A DNA stretch of 64,000 bases from Rhodocista pekingensis (GTDB taxonomy: Bacteria; Pseudomonadota; Alphaproteobacteria; Azospirillales; Azospirillaceae). The position numbers were made by a program, and so were the translations under genes. Positions 53,237 through 63,311 of the stretch are shown here, piece by piece. How positions within the stretch are numbered: position 1 is the first letter of the stretch; each line of letters starts with the position of its first letter. The stretch covers positions 1 through 64,000 of the forward strand of contig NZ_JBHTCM010000014.1 of NCBI RefSeq assembly GCF_042665545.1, read 5' to 3'. The notes beneath the pieces are model-generated. The model did not search any database and was not told the origin of the DNA. It saw nothing but the letters and a program-made list of their open reading frames with translations.

Positions 53237-54103
53237 ATGCACGACCGCCCCCGCCGCTCCGTCCTCTACATGCCCGGTGCGAACGCCCGGGCGCTGGAGA
53301 AGGCCCGGACGCTGCCCGCGGACGGGCTGATCCTGGACCTGGAGGACGCGGTCACCCCGGAAGCGAAGCCGCAGGCCCGCGCGCAGGTGGTGGCCGCAGT
53401 GCGGGCGGGCGGCTACGGCCGGCGCGAGGTGGTGGTGCGGGTCAACGGGCTGGACACGCCCTGGGGCCACGCCGACCTGACCGCCGCCGCGACCTGCGGC
53501 GCCGACGCGGTGCTGCTGCCGAAGGTGGAGACGGCGGAGGCCCTGCGTCAGGCGGAGCGGGTGCTGGCCGCCGCCGGGGCGCCGGAGAGCCTCGCCCTCT
53601 GGGTAATGGTGGAGACGCCGCGCGGCGTCCTGAACGTGGCGGAGGTCGCCGCCGGTTCCCCCCGCCTCGCCTGCCTGGTGATGGGCACCTCCGATCTGGC
53701 GAAGGACCTGCGCTGTGCCCACACGCCCGACCGGCTGCCCTTCCTGACGAGCTTCGGCCTCGTGCTGCTGGCCGGCCGGGCGAACGGACTGGCCGTGCTG
53801 GACGGGGTGCATCTGGACCTGGACGATGCCGAGGGGCTGGCGGCCGCCTGCCGGCAGGGCCGGGAGCTGGGCTTCGACGGCAAGACCCTGATCCACCCCA
53901 ACCAGATCGAGGCGGCGAACCGCGCCTTCGCCCCGACGCCCGACGAGGTCGCCCGCGCCCGCCGTCTGATCGCCGCCCATGCCGAGGCGACCGCCGCCGG
54001 CAAGGGCATCACGGTGGTGGACGGCAAGCTGGTCGAGGCGCTGCATGTGGAGCAGGCCCGCCGGCTGGTCGCGCTGGCGGAGGCCGTGGGCATCGACGCC
54101 TGA
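53237..54103 (+). CDS. CitE-like CoA ester lyase (HpcH/HpaI family)
   Basis: A 288-residue TIM-barrel protein of the CitE/malyl-CoA lyase family. RRSVLYMPGANARALEKARTL, the metal ligand in GLILDLEDAV, and LPKVETAEAL with VMVETPRGVLN are the family marks; TLIHPNQIEAAN near the end closes the barrel. It probably cleaves a citramalyl- or beta-hydroxyacyl-CoA. It lacks the citrate lyase alpha and gamma partners, so it is not citrate lyase itself. ATG 53237 follows GGGAGA. Convergent with the serine protease gene. Confidence 0.88.
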   Translation: MHDRPRRSVLYMPGANARALEKARTLPADGLILDLEDAVTPEAKPQARAQVVAAVRAGGYGRREVVVRVNGLDTPWGHADLTAAATCGADAVLLPKVETAEALRQAERVLAAAGAPESLALWVMVETPRGVLNVAEVAAGSPRLACLVMGTSDLAKDLRCAHTPDRLPFLTSFGLVLLAGRANGLAVLDGVHLDLDDAEGLAAACRQGRELGFDGKTLIHPNQIEAANRAFAPTPDEVARARRLIAAHAEATAAGKGITVVDGKLVEALHVEQARRLVALAEAVGIDA

Positions 54104-54112
54104 CAGCTGCCG

Positions 54113-54961
54113 TCAGGGCGGGGCCGCGGGCGGCGGCGGGAGCGGACTGCCCCCCGCGGACAGCCGTGCCAGCGCCTCCGCGAAGGCGCCGGCGGAGACG
54201 GCGGCGTTGTAGCCGGCACTGGTGACGGCAACCTGCACCGCCACCACGGCAAGGTCGTCGCCGCTGCCGCTGAGGATGGCGGAGCCGCTGTCCCCCGGCA
54301 CGGCGTCGCAGTCGTGCAGCCAGAGGTCCGGGTCGGCCCGGCCCTGCGCCGTGGCGATGCCGCTGCCGATCCCGGTCAGGCCGCAACCGGCGGCCCGCAT
54401 CGGCAGGTGCGCCCGGTCCTGGCCGTAGCCGATGCGCGACAGGGTATGCCGGCCCAGCGCCGCCTCCACCGCCGCGGCGGAGAGCGGGCGCACCGGCACC
54501 GGCCGCAGCGCCACCGGCGCGTCCAGCAGCAGCAGCGCCCAGTCGTGGGAGACGGTGGCAAGGCTGGCGCCGCGCCCGGGCCGGTAGCCCGGCCCCACCT
54601 CGTAGGAGGCGCCACGGGCGTGTACCGCGAACTCCCCCCGCTGGTAGCCGGCCACGAAATGAAGGGTGTGGGGCGGCACGAACAGCCGCGTGCGGGGGTG
54701 CAGCAGGCAGTGCGCCGCCGTCAGCACCAGCCGCGGCGCCACCAGCGTGCCGGTGCAGAAGCCGCCGGCCTCCCGGTTCACCCGGCCGATCGCGGTGTAG
54801 GGCCAGACGTCGGGCTCGAACGGCTGGCGGTCGTCGGTCCCGATGATGCCGGGCAGTGCCGGCCGCTGCGGGGCGGTCTGGGACAGTGCCGGCCACGGCG
54901 TCAGCATCGCGGCCAGCAGCGGGAGGAGGAGAAACCGGGGCATCCGCATGGAAGCCACCAT
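54113..54961 (-). CDS. Secreted trypsin-like serine protease (S1)
   Basis: A 282-residue protein with a signal peptide (LLLPLLAAMLTPWPALS, cleavage near 28). The catalytic triad is His84 (LTAAHC), Asp140 (SHDWALL) and Ser225 (GDSGSAIL), and the disulfides pair cysteines FCTG and AHC, and CGLTG and DCDAV. It has the glutamyl-endopeptidase-like feel of bacterial periplasmic S1 proteases but specificity is unknown. The C-terminus is Pro/Ala-rich. It is convergent with the CitE-like gene (9 bases between stops). Confidence 0.88.
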   Translation of the reverse strand: MVASMRMPRFLLLPLLAAMLTPWPALSQTAPQRPALPGIIGTDDRQPFEPDVWPYTAIGRVNREAGGFCTGTLVAPRLVLTAAHCLLHPRTRLFVPPHTLHFVAGYQRGEFAVHARGASYEVGPGYRPGRGASLATVSHDWALLLLDAPVALRPVPVRPLSAAAVEAALGRHTLSRIGYGQDRAHLPMRAAGCGLTGIGSGIATAQGRADPDLWLHDCDAVPGDSGSAILSGSGDDLAVVAVQVAVTSAGYNAAVSAGAFAEALARLSAGGSPLPPPPAAPP

Positions 54962-55076
54962 AGCCCCGGCCGGCCGGTCACGGCCATCCCCCCGGACGAC
55001 TCACATCCCGCTTGACCGGACCGTGCCGGAATGAGAGGGGACGAGGGTGAAGAAAAGAAAAGAAGAGGAGGACGAC

Positions 55077-56579
55077 GTGCCTGGCACGGTCGAACACACG
55101 AAGATCGAGAGTTTCCAGGATGCCGAGGCGGCCCTGCGCCGCGTCGCCGAGCTGTACGATGCCGCCGCGGGCCACCTGCGCGACCGCTTCGCCGCCTTCG
55201 CCGGCGGCGCCGACCTGGGCGGGCGGGTGCGGGCCTGCTACCCGTTCGTACAGCTCCGCGTCCAGCACGAGCCCCGGGTGGACAGCCGCCTCTCCTTCGG
55301 CTTCGTCGCGGCCCCGGGCCTCTACCGCACGACGCTGACGCGGCCGGACATCTTCGGCCACTATTACCGCGAGCAGTTCCGGCAGCTCCTGGTGAATCAC
55401 GCCGCACCGCTGGAGGTGGGGGTTTCCGACGTCCCCATCCCGATCCAGTTCGCCTTCCCGGAAGGCATGCATGTCGAGGGCAACCTGGACCCCGAGCGCC
55501 TCTACCAGCTCCGGGAGTTCTTCGACCTGCCCGACCTGTCGCTGATGGATGACAGCATCGTCAACGGCACCCATGTGACCCCGCCGGGCGAGCCGGAGCC
55601 GCTGGCCCTGTTCACGGCGCCCCGGGTGGACTACAGCCTGCACCGGCTGAAGCACTACACGGCGACCAGCCCGGACCATGTGCAGAACTACGTGCTGTTC
55701 ACGAACTATCAGTTCTACATCGACGAGTTCGTGCGCCGCGGGCACGAGATCATGCAGCCCGCCGACGATCCGGCCGTGGCGGAGTACCGCCGCCAGTACA
55801 TCGCCTTCGTCGAGCCGGGCGACCGCGTCACCTGGAACCAGGCCGTCTATCCCGGCCGGGCGCCGGAGGGCGAGCGGGCGGCGCGGCTGCCGCAGATGCC
55901 GGCCTACCACCTGAAGCGAGCGGACGGGAACGGCATCACCATCGTCAACATCGGCGTCGGCCCGTCCAACGCCAAGACGATCAGCGACCACATCGCCGTG
56001 CTGCGCCCGCATGTCTGGCTGATGCTGGGCCACTGCGCCGGCCTGCGCGACACGCAGCGGCTGGGCGACTATGTGCTGGCGCACGGCTATGTCCGCGAGG
56101 ACAAGGTGCTGGACGCCGACCTGCCGACCTGGGTGCCGGTGCCGCCGCTGGCCGAGGTGCAGGTGGCGCTGGAAGGGGCCGTGGCCCGCATCACCGGGCT
56201 GGAGGGCTACGACCTGAAGGCGATCATGCGCACCGGCACCGTCGCCACCATCGACAACCGCAACTGGGAGCTGCGCGACTACCGCGAGCCGGTGCAACGG
56301 TTCAGCCAGTCCCGCGCCATCGCGCTGGACATGGAGAGCGCCACCGTCGCCGCCAACGGCTTCCGTTTCCGGGTGCCCTACGGCACGCTGCTGTGCGTCT
56401 CCGACAAGCCGCTGCACGGCGAACTGAAGCTGCCGGGCATGGCCAACCGCTTCTACCGCGAGCGGGTGGACCAGCACCTGGCCATCGGCATGCTGGCGCT
56501 GGAGATCATGCGCGACTACGGGCTGGAGAAGCTGCACAGCCGCAAGCTGCGCAGCTTTGTCGAGGCGGCGTTCCAGTAG
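55077..56579 (+). CDS. amn: AMP nucleosidase
   Basis: A 500-residue enzyme that splits AMP to adenine and ribose 5-phosphate, controlling the adenylate pool. The N-terminal Amn-specific domain is followed by the nucleoside-phosphorylase fold with NIGVGPSNAKTISDHIAVLRP, GLRDTQRLGDYVLAHGYVRED, and DMESATVAANGFRFRVPYGTLLCVSDKPLHGELK. The GTG at 55077 has GAGGAGG five bases upstream; the GTG at 55047 would add a Lys/Glu-rich stretch and is less likely. Confidence 0.95.
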   Translation: MPGTVEHTKIESFQDAEAALRRVAELYDAAAGHLRDRFAAFAGGADLGGRVRACYPFVQLRVQHEPRVDSRLSFGFVAAPGLYRTTLTRPDIFGHYYREQFRQLLVNHAAPLEVGVSDVPIPIQFAFPEGMHVEGNLDPERLYQLREFFDLPDLSLMDDSIVNGTHVTPPGEPEPLALFTAPRVDYSLHRLKHYTATSPDHVQNYVLFTNYQFYIDEFVRRGHEIMQPADDPAVAEYRRQYIAFVEPGDRVTWNQAVYPGRAPEGERAARLPQMPAYHLKRADGNGITIVNIGVGPSNAKTISDHIAVLRPHVWLMLGHCAGLRDTQRLGDYVLAHGYVREDKVLDADLPTWVPVPPLAEVQVALEGAVARITGLEGYDLKAIMRTGTVATIDNRNWELRDYREPVQRFSQSRAIALDMESATVAANGFRFRVPYGTLLCVSDKPLHGELKLPGMANRFYRERVDQHLAIGMLALEIMRDYGLEKLHSRKLRSFVEAAFQ

Positions 56580-56664
56580 GCGCGGGGTCGGGGCCGGGAG
56601 GCGCGCATCCGGTTTTTCGCCCCATTTCACCGGACAGAGTGTCCTCCCGCCGCCCGCGACCGTT

Positions 56665-58530
56665 ATGTCCGACATGATCCCATTCCCGACGGCCCGACCG
56701 GCCGGCCCCCCGATCCGTCGCCTGCCCCTGCTGGCCTTGCTGGCCTTGTCGCTGCTGACCGTGGCGGCGGCGCCGAAGGCCACGATGGCCCAGGAGACCC
56801 CCTACACCGTCGAGCTGACCGGGCTGGAAGGGGCGGGTGAGCTGCGCGGGCTGCTGGAGGAGGTATCCCGGCTGGTGGCGCTCCGCGACCAGCCGCCCCC
56901 CTCACCCATCGGCCTGCGCCGGCGGGCCGAGGCGGACCGCGACCGGCTGGCCGCCGCGTTGCGGTCGGAGGGGTATTTCGCGGCCGTGCTGGACATCGAC
57001 GTGGAGACGGGCGCCAGCCCGGCCACGGTTACGGTCCGGGTCCGGCCGGGGCAGCGCTACACCATCGGCAGCGTCTCCGCCCGGGCCCCGTCGGGAGAGG
57101 AGCTGCCGGGTGGCGCGATCACGCCCGGGGACCTGGGCCTGCCCGCCGGTTCCCCCGCCCGCGGCGCCGCCGTGCTGGATGCGGAGGACCGGCTGCGCGC
57201 CCGGCTGGCGGCGGAAGGCTACGCCTATGCCCGCGTGCTGGACCGCAAGGTGCTGGTCGATCACGCGCGCCAGGCCATGGACATCGACTTCACGGTGCTG
57301 CCGGGCCCCCTGGTGCGGTTCGGGGAGGTCAGCGTGAGCGGCCTGGACACCGTGGGGGAACTCGCCGTCCGCCGCCGCCTGCCCTGGAAACGGGGCGACC
57401 GCTACGATCCCGCCCTGATGGACAAGGCGCAGGAGTCCCTGACGGAACTGGGCGTCTTCAACAGCGTCCGTCTGGCCCTGGGAGCGGAACCGACACAGGG
57501 GACGGAAGCCCCGGTGAGCGTCGTCGTGCGCGAACAGGACATGCGCTTCATCGGCTTCGGCTTCGACTATTCGACCTCCGAGGGGTTCGGCGCCAACGCC
57601 TACTGGGGCCATCGCAACCTGCTGGGTGGGGCGGAGCGGTTCCGTGTCGGCGCCGAAATCTCCGGCATCGCCCGCGATGCGAACCTGAACCCGACGGACT
57701 ACGACTACAATCTGAACGTGCTCTACCGCGAGCCGGATTTCCTGAGCCGGGGCCAGTCGCTGTCCCTGTCGGGCGAGATCCTGTCGGAGCGGCCCGACGC
57801 CTACCGGCGCGACGCCATCGTGCTGTCCGCCATCGTCGAACGTCCGCTGACGGACAGCCTGACCGGCAGCCTGGGCGTCACCTTCGAACAGTCGCGGGTG
57901 GAGGACGGGCTGCGGGAGACGACGAACACCCTGGTCGGCGTGCCCGCGGCGGTGACCTGGGACCGCAGCAACGACCTGCTGAACCCGACCTCCGGCTTCC
58001 GCCTGAGCGCGCTGGTGACGCCCTATGTCGTGCCCTTCGGAGACAGCGACAACTTCACCATCAGCCGCCTGACCGGCAGCAGCTACTGGGACCTGACCGG
58101 CAGCGGTGATTATGTGGCGGCGGGCCGCATCTCCTACGGCAGCATCTTCGGCTCGACGCTGGCGGGAGTGCCCGCCGACAAGCGGTTCTATGCCGGCGGC
58201 GGCGGCTCGATCCGCGGCTACGGCTACCAGGAGGTCGGCCCGAAGGACCCCGACGGCGACCCGCTGGGCGGCAAGTCGCTGATCGAGGCGAGTGTCGAGC
58301 TGCGCATCAAGGTGACCGACAGCATCGGCATCGTGCCCTTCGTGGATGCCGGCAATGTCTACGACGAGACCTTCCCCGATTTCGGGGAGGAGCTGCGCTG
58401 GGGGGCCGGCATCGGCGCACGCTACTACACCGGGATCGGCCCGATCCGGGTGGACTTCGCCGTGCCGCTGAACAAGCAGGAGGGCGACTCCAGTTTCCAG
58501 TTCTATGTCAGCATCGGACAGGCGTTCTGA
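56665..58530 (+). CDS. tamA: Translocation and assembly module outer-membrane protein TamA
   Basis: A 621-residue Omp85 family protein. A signal peptide (LLALLALSLLTVAAAP, ends near 40) is followed by three POTRA domains (about residues 45-300) and a 16-strand barrel closing in Phe (VSIGQAF). Conserved barrel motifs are RFIGFGFDYSTSEGFG, YWGHRNLLGG and SIRGYGYQEVGP. With TamB it inserts autotransporters and other proteins into the outer membrane. tamB follows after 74 bases. The exact start is uncertain (ATG 56665 or 56674). Confidence 0.94.
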   Translation: MSDMIPFPTARPAGPPIRRLPLLALLALSLLTVAAAPKATMAQETPYTVELTGLEGAGELRGLLEEVSRLVALRDQPPPSPIGLRRRAEADRDRLAAALRSEGYFAAVLDIDVETGASPATVTVRVRPGQRYTIGSVSARAPSGEELPGGAITPGDLGLPAGSPARGAAVLDAEDRLRARLAAEGYAYARVLDRKVLVDHARQAMDIDFTVLPGPLVRFGEVSVSGLDTVGELAVRRRLPWKRGDRYDPALMDKAQESLTELGVFNSVRLALGAEPTQGTEAPVSVVVREQDMRFIGFGFDYSTSEGFGANAYWGHRNLLGGAERFRVGAEISGIARDANLNPTDYDYNLNVLYREPDFLSRGQSLSLSGEILSERPDAYRRDAIVLSAIVERPLTDSLTGSLGVTFEQSRVEDGLRETTNTLVGVPAAVTWDRSNDLLNPTSGFRLSALVTPYVVPFGDSDNFTISRLTGSSYWDLTGSGDYVAAGRISYGSIFGSTLAGVPADKRFYAGGGGSIRGYGYQEVGPKDPDGDPLGGKSLIEASVELRIKVTDSIGIVPFVDAGNVYDETFPDFGEELRWGAGIGARYYTGIGPIRVDFAVPLNKQEGDSSFQFYVSIGQAF

Positions 58531-58604
58531 CGCCGACGGGGCCGCTCCGGGCACGGCATCCCGCCGGGTCCGCGTGAAACGAAAGAAGAAGGCGGGAAAA
58601 CCGG

Positions 58605-61600
58605 ATGCATCCTGCACTGCGTTGGACCCTCTGGATCGTCGGAACCCTGCTGGGTCTGGTCGTCCTGGCCGTGGCCGGGGCGCTGGTCTGGCTGTCCACG
58701 CCCGGCGGACGGGAGACGGTGCTGGCGCAGGTGGAGCCGCTGGTCCCCGGGCTGGAGATCGAGGGGGCGGAGGGCGGACTGTTCGACCTGGGCGTCGCCC
58801 GGCTGACCCTGGCCGACCGCGAGGGCATCTGGCTGACGGTGGAGCAGGCGCGGCTGGACTGGTCGCCGCTGGAGCTGCTGACCGGCTCGGTTCGGGTGAA
58901 CGCCCTGACCGCGGGCCGTGTCGCGGTCGCACGCGCGCCCGTTTCCGATCCCGACCCGGAACCGGAGACCGACGCCGCCCCCTTCACCCTGCCGGTGGCG
59001 GTGGACGTGGACCGGCTGGCACTGGAGCGGGTCGAGCTGGGGGCGCCCCTGCTGGGCGGCACGCCCGCCCTGCTGACGGCCGGGGGCCAGGGCAGCCTGC
59101 CCGCCGGCCGGCTGGGCGGCAGCGTGGACCTGCGCGTGGAGCGCATCGACGAGAGTCCCGGCACCGCCGCCCTGCGCGCGACCTACGTGCCGGAGACGAG
59201 CCTGGACCTGGATCTGCGGCTGGCCGAGCCGGCGGGCGGCGTGCTGGCCCGGCTGCTGGAAATCCCGGGCGGGCCGCCGGTGGACGTGACCGTCACCGGC
59301 GAAGGCCCCCTGACGAACTGGACCGGCCGCCTCCAGGCCAGGGCCGGCGACGTCGCCAGCGCGCGCGGGGAGGCCCGCATCCGCCCGACGGGCGACGCCT
59401 TCGCCTTCGGCCTGGACCTGTCCGGCGACGTGGCGGCCCTGGCGCCGGAGACGGTCGGCGGCCTGCTGGGCCGCACGGTCACGGTCGCCGCCGGCGGGCT
59501 GCTGCAACCCGGCGAGCGGATCGCGCTGGACGGCTTCACCGTCACTGCCGCGGCGGGCACCCTGGCCGGCCAGGGCGTCTACGATCTCGCGGCGGACGAG
59601 ATCAGCGCCGGCCTGATCTTCAGCGCCGGAACCGGCTCCGCCCTGCACACGGTCCTGACCGAGCCGGTCTTCGGCAATGCCCAGCTCGTCGCCCACGTCA
59701 AGGGACCGGCAGCCGGCCCTTCCATCGTCGCCAGACTGACCGCCGACGATCCCGCCTGGCGCCAGTTCGGGGCGGAGGCGCTGGTGCTGGATGCGACGGT
59801 GGAACCACAGGAGGGCGGCTTCGGGCGGCTGGCGGTGACGGCCACGGCGACGCTCCAGGGCGCCATGACGGGGGATGCACGGCTGGCTCCCCTGCTGGCC
59901 CCGAGCACGATCCTGTCGGCAGGCGGCATGGTGGAGACGGCGGAAGGGCTGGTCCGGCTGGACAGGCTCTCCCTGGATGCCCCGGCCCTGGATGCGACCG
60001 GCAGCGCCACCCTGCGCGGCTGGGGGACGGAAGCCGAGGCGACCCTGCGCCTGACGGCGGAGAGTCTGGCGCCCCTGTCGCCGCTGGCCGGCACGGACCT
60101 GTCCGGGGCGCTGGCGGCGACGGCGGGGATCACCCGCCGGAACGGTGTGCTGACGGCGGAGATCGACGCCACCGGCCGGAAGCTCGCCACCGGGATCGCC
60201 GCCGCGGACGCCCTGCTGGGACCGGAGACGACACTGGCCGGCCGTGTCGTCAGCGACGACGCGCTGCGCGTCCCCGCCCTGTCGCTGAAGACGGGACACC
60301 TGGCGCTGTCCGGCACGGCCCGGCTGGAGGCCGGCCGGCTGACGGCGGAGACGAAGGCGACGCTGGCCGATCTCGCTCCGCTGGGAAACGCGCTGGGCAC
60401 GCCGCTGGCGGGCTCGGCGCAGCTCACCGCCCGGATCGCGGGACAGACGGAGGCCCTGGGCCTGGAGGCGACCGGCAGCGCCGCCGACCTTGCCGTTCAG
60501 GGCCGCCGCTACGGCGACGCCACGCTGGCGCTTGCCGCCACCGGCCTGCCGGCCGCCCCCGCGGGGACCCTCACCCTGGAGACGCAGGTGGAGGGCGAAC
60601 CGGCCCGGCTGTCCGGTCGCTTCGCCCTGGCCGGGGACAGCCTGCGCCTGTCCGACCTGGGGCTCCAGGTCGCGGAGAACCGCATCACGGGCGACGTGGT
60701 GGCCGACCTCGCCGCCCGCACCGCCGACGGCACCCTGACCGCCGCCCTGCCCGATCTGTCGCCGCTGGCGGCCCTGGCCGGGCAGGACCTGTCCGGACGG
60801 GGCGACGCCCGTCTTGTGCTGACCACCCGACGCGGCGGGCAGCGGGTGGAGCTGGAAGCGACCCTGCGTGATCTGGACCGGCCCGGCGCCGACCAGGGCG
60901 CCCGCCGGATCGCGCTGTCCGGCAGCATCAGCGACGCGGTGACGAAGCCGACTCTGGACCTGCGCCTGAGCGGCAGCGGCATTCGCGCGGCCGAGACGAT
61001 TCTGGAACGCCTGGAGGCCACCGCCCGCGGCCCCCTGACGGCCACCGCCCTGACGATGGAGGCGGCGGGCCGGCAGGCCGGGCAGCCCCTGACCCTGACC
61101 GGGGCCGCGACCCTGGGGCAGGACAGGGATGCCACCCGGATCGCCCTGGAGCGGCTGTCCGCGGCGCTGGGCGGCACCCCGCTGCGGCTGACCAGGCCGG
61201 CAGTGCTGGCCTTCGGCGACGGAAGCCTGCGGGTGGAAGGGCTGGCGCTCGCCTCCGCCGACGCCCGCATCGCGCTGGAGGCCGATCTGGGGCCGCGCCG
61301 TTTCCAGGCCGACGCCCGGCTGCGCTCGGTACCGCTGGCCCTGCTGCGGCTGGCCGACCCGACCCTGACCGTGGACGGAACCCTGGACGGAACCCTGACC
61401 CTGGGGGGAAGCCCGGCCGACCCGACCGGCGACCTGCGCCTGACCATCGCGCGCTTCCGCGTCGCCCCGGCGGAGGAGACGGTGATCGCCCCCGTGGACA
61501 TCCGCATCACCGGCGACTGGCGTGGCGGCCGGGCGCGGGCGACGGCCGAAGCGAAGAGCGACGCCGCGACCTCCGACCTGACGGCCCGTGCCGAACTGCC

Positions 61601-63071
61601 GCTGGTGCTGGCGGCACCCCTGTCCTTCGCCGTGCCGGAGGGCCGTCCGGTCTCCGGCAGCCTGGAAGGCACCCTGGAGCTGTCGCAGCTCAACGACCTG
61701 CTGGCCGCCAGCGGCGACCGCATCGCCGGCCGGCTGACCGCCGACCTGGATCTGACGGGCACGGTGGGGAATACCGCCCTGGCCGGAACCGCCAGCATCG
61801 CCGGGGGACGCTACGAGAACCAGACGCTGGGCACCGTCGTCCAGGAGATCCAGGGCACCCTGGTCGGCGACCCGGACGGGCTGCGCGTGCGCGACCTGCA
61901 AGGCCGCACGCCCAACGGCGGCCGGGTCGAGCTGAGCGGCGCCGTGCGCCTGGACCCCGCCTTCGGAGACCGCCAGATCGACCTGCGCCTGCTGGCCGAC
62001 CGCGCCCGCGTGGCGCAGACCGACCTGGTCAGGGCCGATGCCGACGCCGACCTGACCCTGCGCGGCAGCTTCGTGCAGGCGCTGCTGTCGGGCGGGGTGC
62101 GTATCCGGCAGGCCAATGTGAGCATCCCCGACCGGCTGCCGCGGCAGGTGGTGGACCTGGAGATCGAGGAGGCGAACAGCCCCGGCGCGGCGGAAATGGC
62201 CCGGTCCATGCGGGTGCCCGGGCACAAACCCCCGGCTGGCCGCAGCGCTCCGGACCGTGGCGGCCTGGACCGGCCGGCGGCCCCGGCCGGAGACGCGCCT
62301 CCGCCGCCGACCGCCGTGGCCGAGACGGCGCCCGCGGCCCCTGCGCCCGATACCGGCATCCGGATCAACCTGAACCTGGACGTGCAGGCCCCGAACGAGA
62401 TCTACATCCAGGGCCGCGGCGTGGATGCCGAGTTCAAGGCCGACCTGGACGTGCGCGGCTCCACGGGCGAGCCGCTGGTGGTCGGCGCCATCACCCTGCT
62501 GAAGGGGCAGGCGGACGTGCTGGGCCAGACCTTCGCCCTCAGCCGCGGCATCCTGACCTTCACCGGCGACGGTTCCCTGGAGCCGCGGCTGGACCTGGAG
62601 GCGCGCGCCGAGCGCGGCAACCTGACCGCCATCATCGCCGTCAGCGGCACCCCGTCCAAGCCGGCGGTGAAGCTGACCTCGGAACCGGCCCTGCCGGAGG
62701 ACGAGGTGCTGGCCCGGCTGCTGTTCGACCGGGGCCTGGGCGACCTGTCCGCACTGGAAGCGGTGCAGCTTGCCCAGAGTGCCGCCCAGCTCACCGGCGT
62801 TCTGGGCGGCGGTCCCGGCGTGCTGGACGATTTCCGCCGCTCCCTCGGGGTGGACCGGCTGGAGCTGCGCGGCTCGGAGACCGGCGAGGGCCTGGGCACC
62901 GTGGCCGCCGGACGCTACATCGGCGACGAGGTCTATCTCGGCGTGGAGCAGGATCTGGGCACCGGCGAGAGCCGCGCCACGGTGGAGTACGACGTCACCG
63001 AGGCGATCCGCCTGCGCGGCGAGGTCGGCCGCGAGAGCAAGGTCGGCGTCCAGTTCCAGTGGGATTACTGA
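58605..63071 (+). CDS. tamB: Translocation and assembly module protein TamB
   Basis: A 1488-residue AsmA-like giant protein with a single N-terminal membrane helix (ALRWTLWIVGTLLGLVVLAVAGALVWL, about 4-30) and a long periplasmic beta-taco with repeats. The DUF490 domain is at the C-terminus and ends in TEAIRLRGEVGRESKVGVQFQWDY. It spans the periplasm to TamA and carries lipids or proteins. A Pro/Ala-rich linker (about 1200-1250, with APAGDAPPPPTAVAETAPAA) precedes the C-terminal domain. ATG 58605 has GAAGG upstream. Confidence 0.95.
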   Translation: MHPALRWTLWIVGTLLGLVVLAVAGALVWLSTPGGRETVLAQVEPLVPGLEIEGAEGGLFDLGVARLTLADREGIWLTVEQARLDWSPLELLTGSVRVNALTAGRVAVARAPVSDPDPEPETDAAPFTLPVAVDVDRLALERVELGAPLLGGTPALLTAGGQGSLPAGRLGGSVDLRVERIDESPGTAALRATYVPETSLDLDLRLAEPAGGVLARLLEIPGGPPVDVTVTGEGPLTNWTGRLQARAGDVASARGEARIRPTGDAFAFGLDLSGDVAALAPETVGGLLGRTVTVAAGGLLQPGERIALDGFTVTAAAGTLAGQGVYDLAADEISAGLIFSAGTGSALHTVLTEPVFGNAQLVAHVKGPAAGPSIVARLTADDPAWRQFGAEALVLDATVEPQEGGFGRLAVTATATLQGAMTGDARLAPLLAPSTILSAGGMVETAEGLVRLDRLSLDAPALDATGSATLRGWGTEAEATLRLTAESLAPLSPLAGTDLSGALAATAGITRRNGVLTAEIDATGRKLATGIAAADALLGPETTLAGRVVSDDALRVPALSLKTGHLALSGTARLEAGRLTAETKATLADLAPLGNALGTPLAGSAQLTARIAGQTEALGLEATGSAADLAVQGRRYGDATLALAATGLPAAPAGTLTLETQVEGEPARLSGRFALAGDSLRLSDLGLQVAENRITGDVVADLAARTADGTLTAALPDLSPLAALAGQDLSGRGDARLVLTTRRGGQRVELEATLRDLDRPGADQGARRIALSGSISDAVTKPTLDLRLSGSGIRAAETILERLEATARGPLTATALTMEAAGRQAGQPLTLTGAATLGQDRDATRIALERLSAALGGTPLRLTRPAVLAFGDGSLRVEGLALASADARIALEADLGPRRFQADARLRSVPLALLRLADPTLTVDGTLDGTLTLGGSPADPTGDLRLTIARFRVAPAEETVIAPVDIRITGDWRGGRARATAEAKSDAATSDLTARAELPLVLAAPLSFAVPEGRPVSGSLEGTLELSQLNDLLAASGDRIAGRLTADLDLTGTVGNTALAGTASIAGGRYENQTLGTVVQEIQGTLVGDPDGLRVRDLQGRTPNGGRVELSGAVRLDPAFGDRQIDLRLLADRARVAQTDLVRADADADLTLRGSFVQALLSGGVRIRQANVSIPDRLPRQVVDLEIEEANSPGAAEMARSMRVPGHKPPAGRSAPDRGGLDRPAAPAGDAPPPPTAVAETAPAAPAPDTGIRINLNLDVQAPNEIYIQGRGVDAEFKADLDVRGSTGEPLVVGAITLLKGQADVLGQTFALSRGILTFTGDGSLEPRLDLEARAERGNLTAIIAVSGTPSKPAVKLTSEPALPEDEVLARLLFDRGLGDLSALEAVQLAQSAAQLTGVLGGGPGVLDDFRRSLGVDRLELRGSETGEGLGTVAAGRYIGDEVYLGVEQDLGTGESRATVEYDVTEAIRLRGEVGRESKVGVQFQWDY

Positions 63072-63177
63072 TCCCAGTCGGATCACCGGGCGGCCAGAAC
63101 CGGCCACGGCCCCATCTGCGCAGGCGCGAAGGCCCTGCCGGTTCGTTCATGTCGTCTTGTCAGGTTCGGACTGTCGT

Positions 63178-63210
63178 GTTATTTCTTATCTGCGAAGCTC
63201 CGAAGATAAC
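63178..63210. promoter_or_regulatory. A+T-rich dyad upstream of the sulfide:quinone reductase gene
   Basis: TTATCT (63186-63191) and AGATAA (63204-63209) are exact inverted repeats with a 12-base spacer, and outer GTTAT/ATAAC pairs extend it. The stretch is the only A+T-rich part of the 240-base leader. It may be an operator for a sulfide-responsive repressor or part of the promoter; it is not a clear match to the published BigR or SqrR sites I know. Confidence 0.35.
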
Positions 63211-63311
63211 AAAAAGACAAAGGCAAGATACAAAAAGGAGCGGCTCGGGCTGGCTCCGCCAGTCCCAGGGGAATGGCACGGCGGGTATCCGCCACCCGAT
63301 GGGAGGAACGC

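Noticed and set aside
58503..63107. Minus-strand open frame of about 1534 codons opposite tamB
   Set aside because: Gln/Gly/Arg-rich shadow of the tamB coding strand with no ribosome site or known domain.
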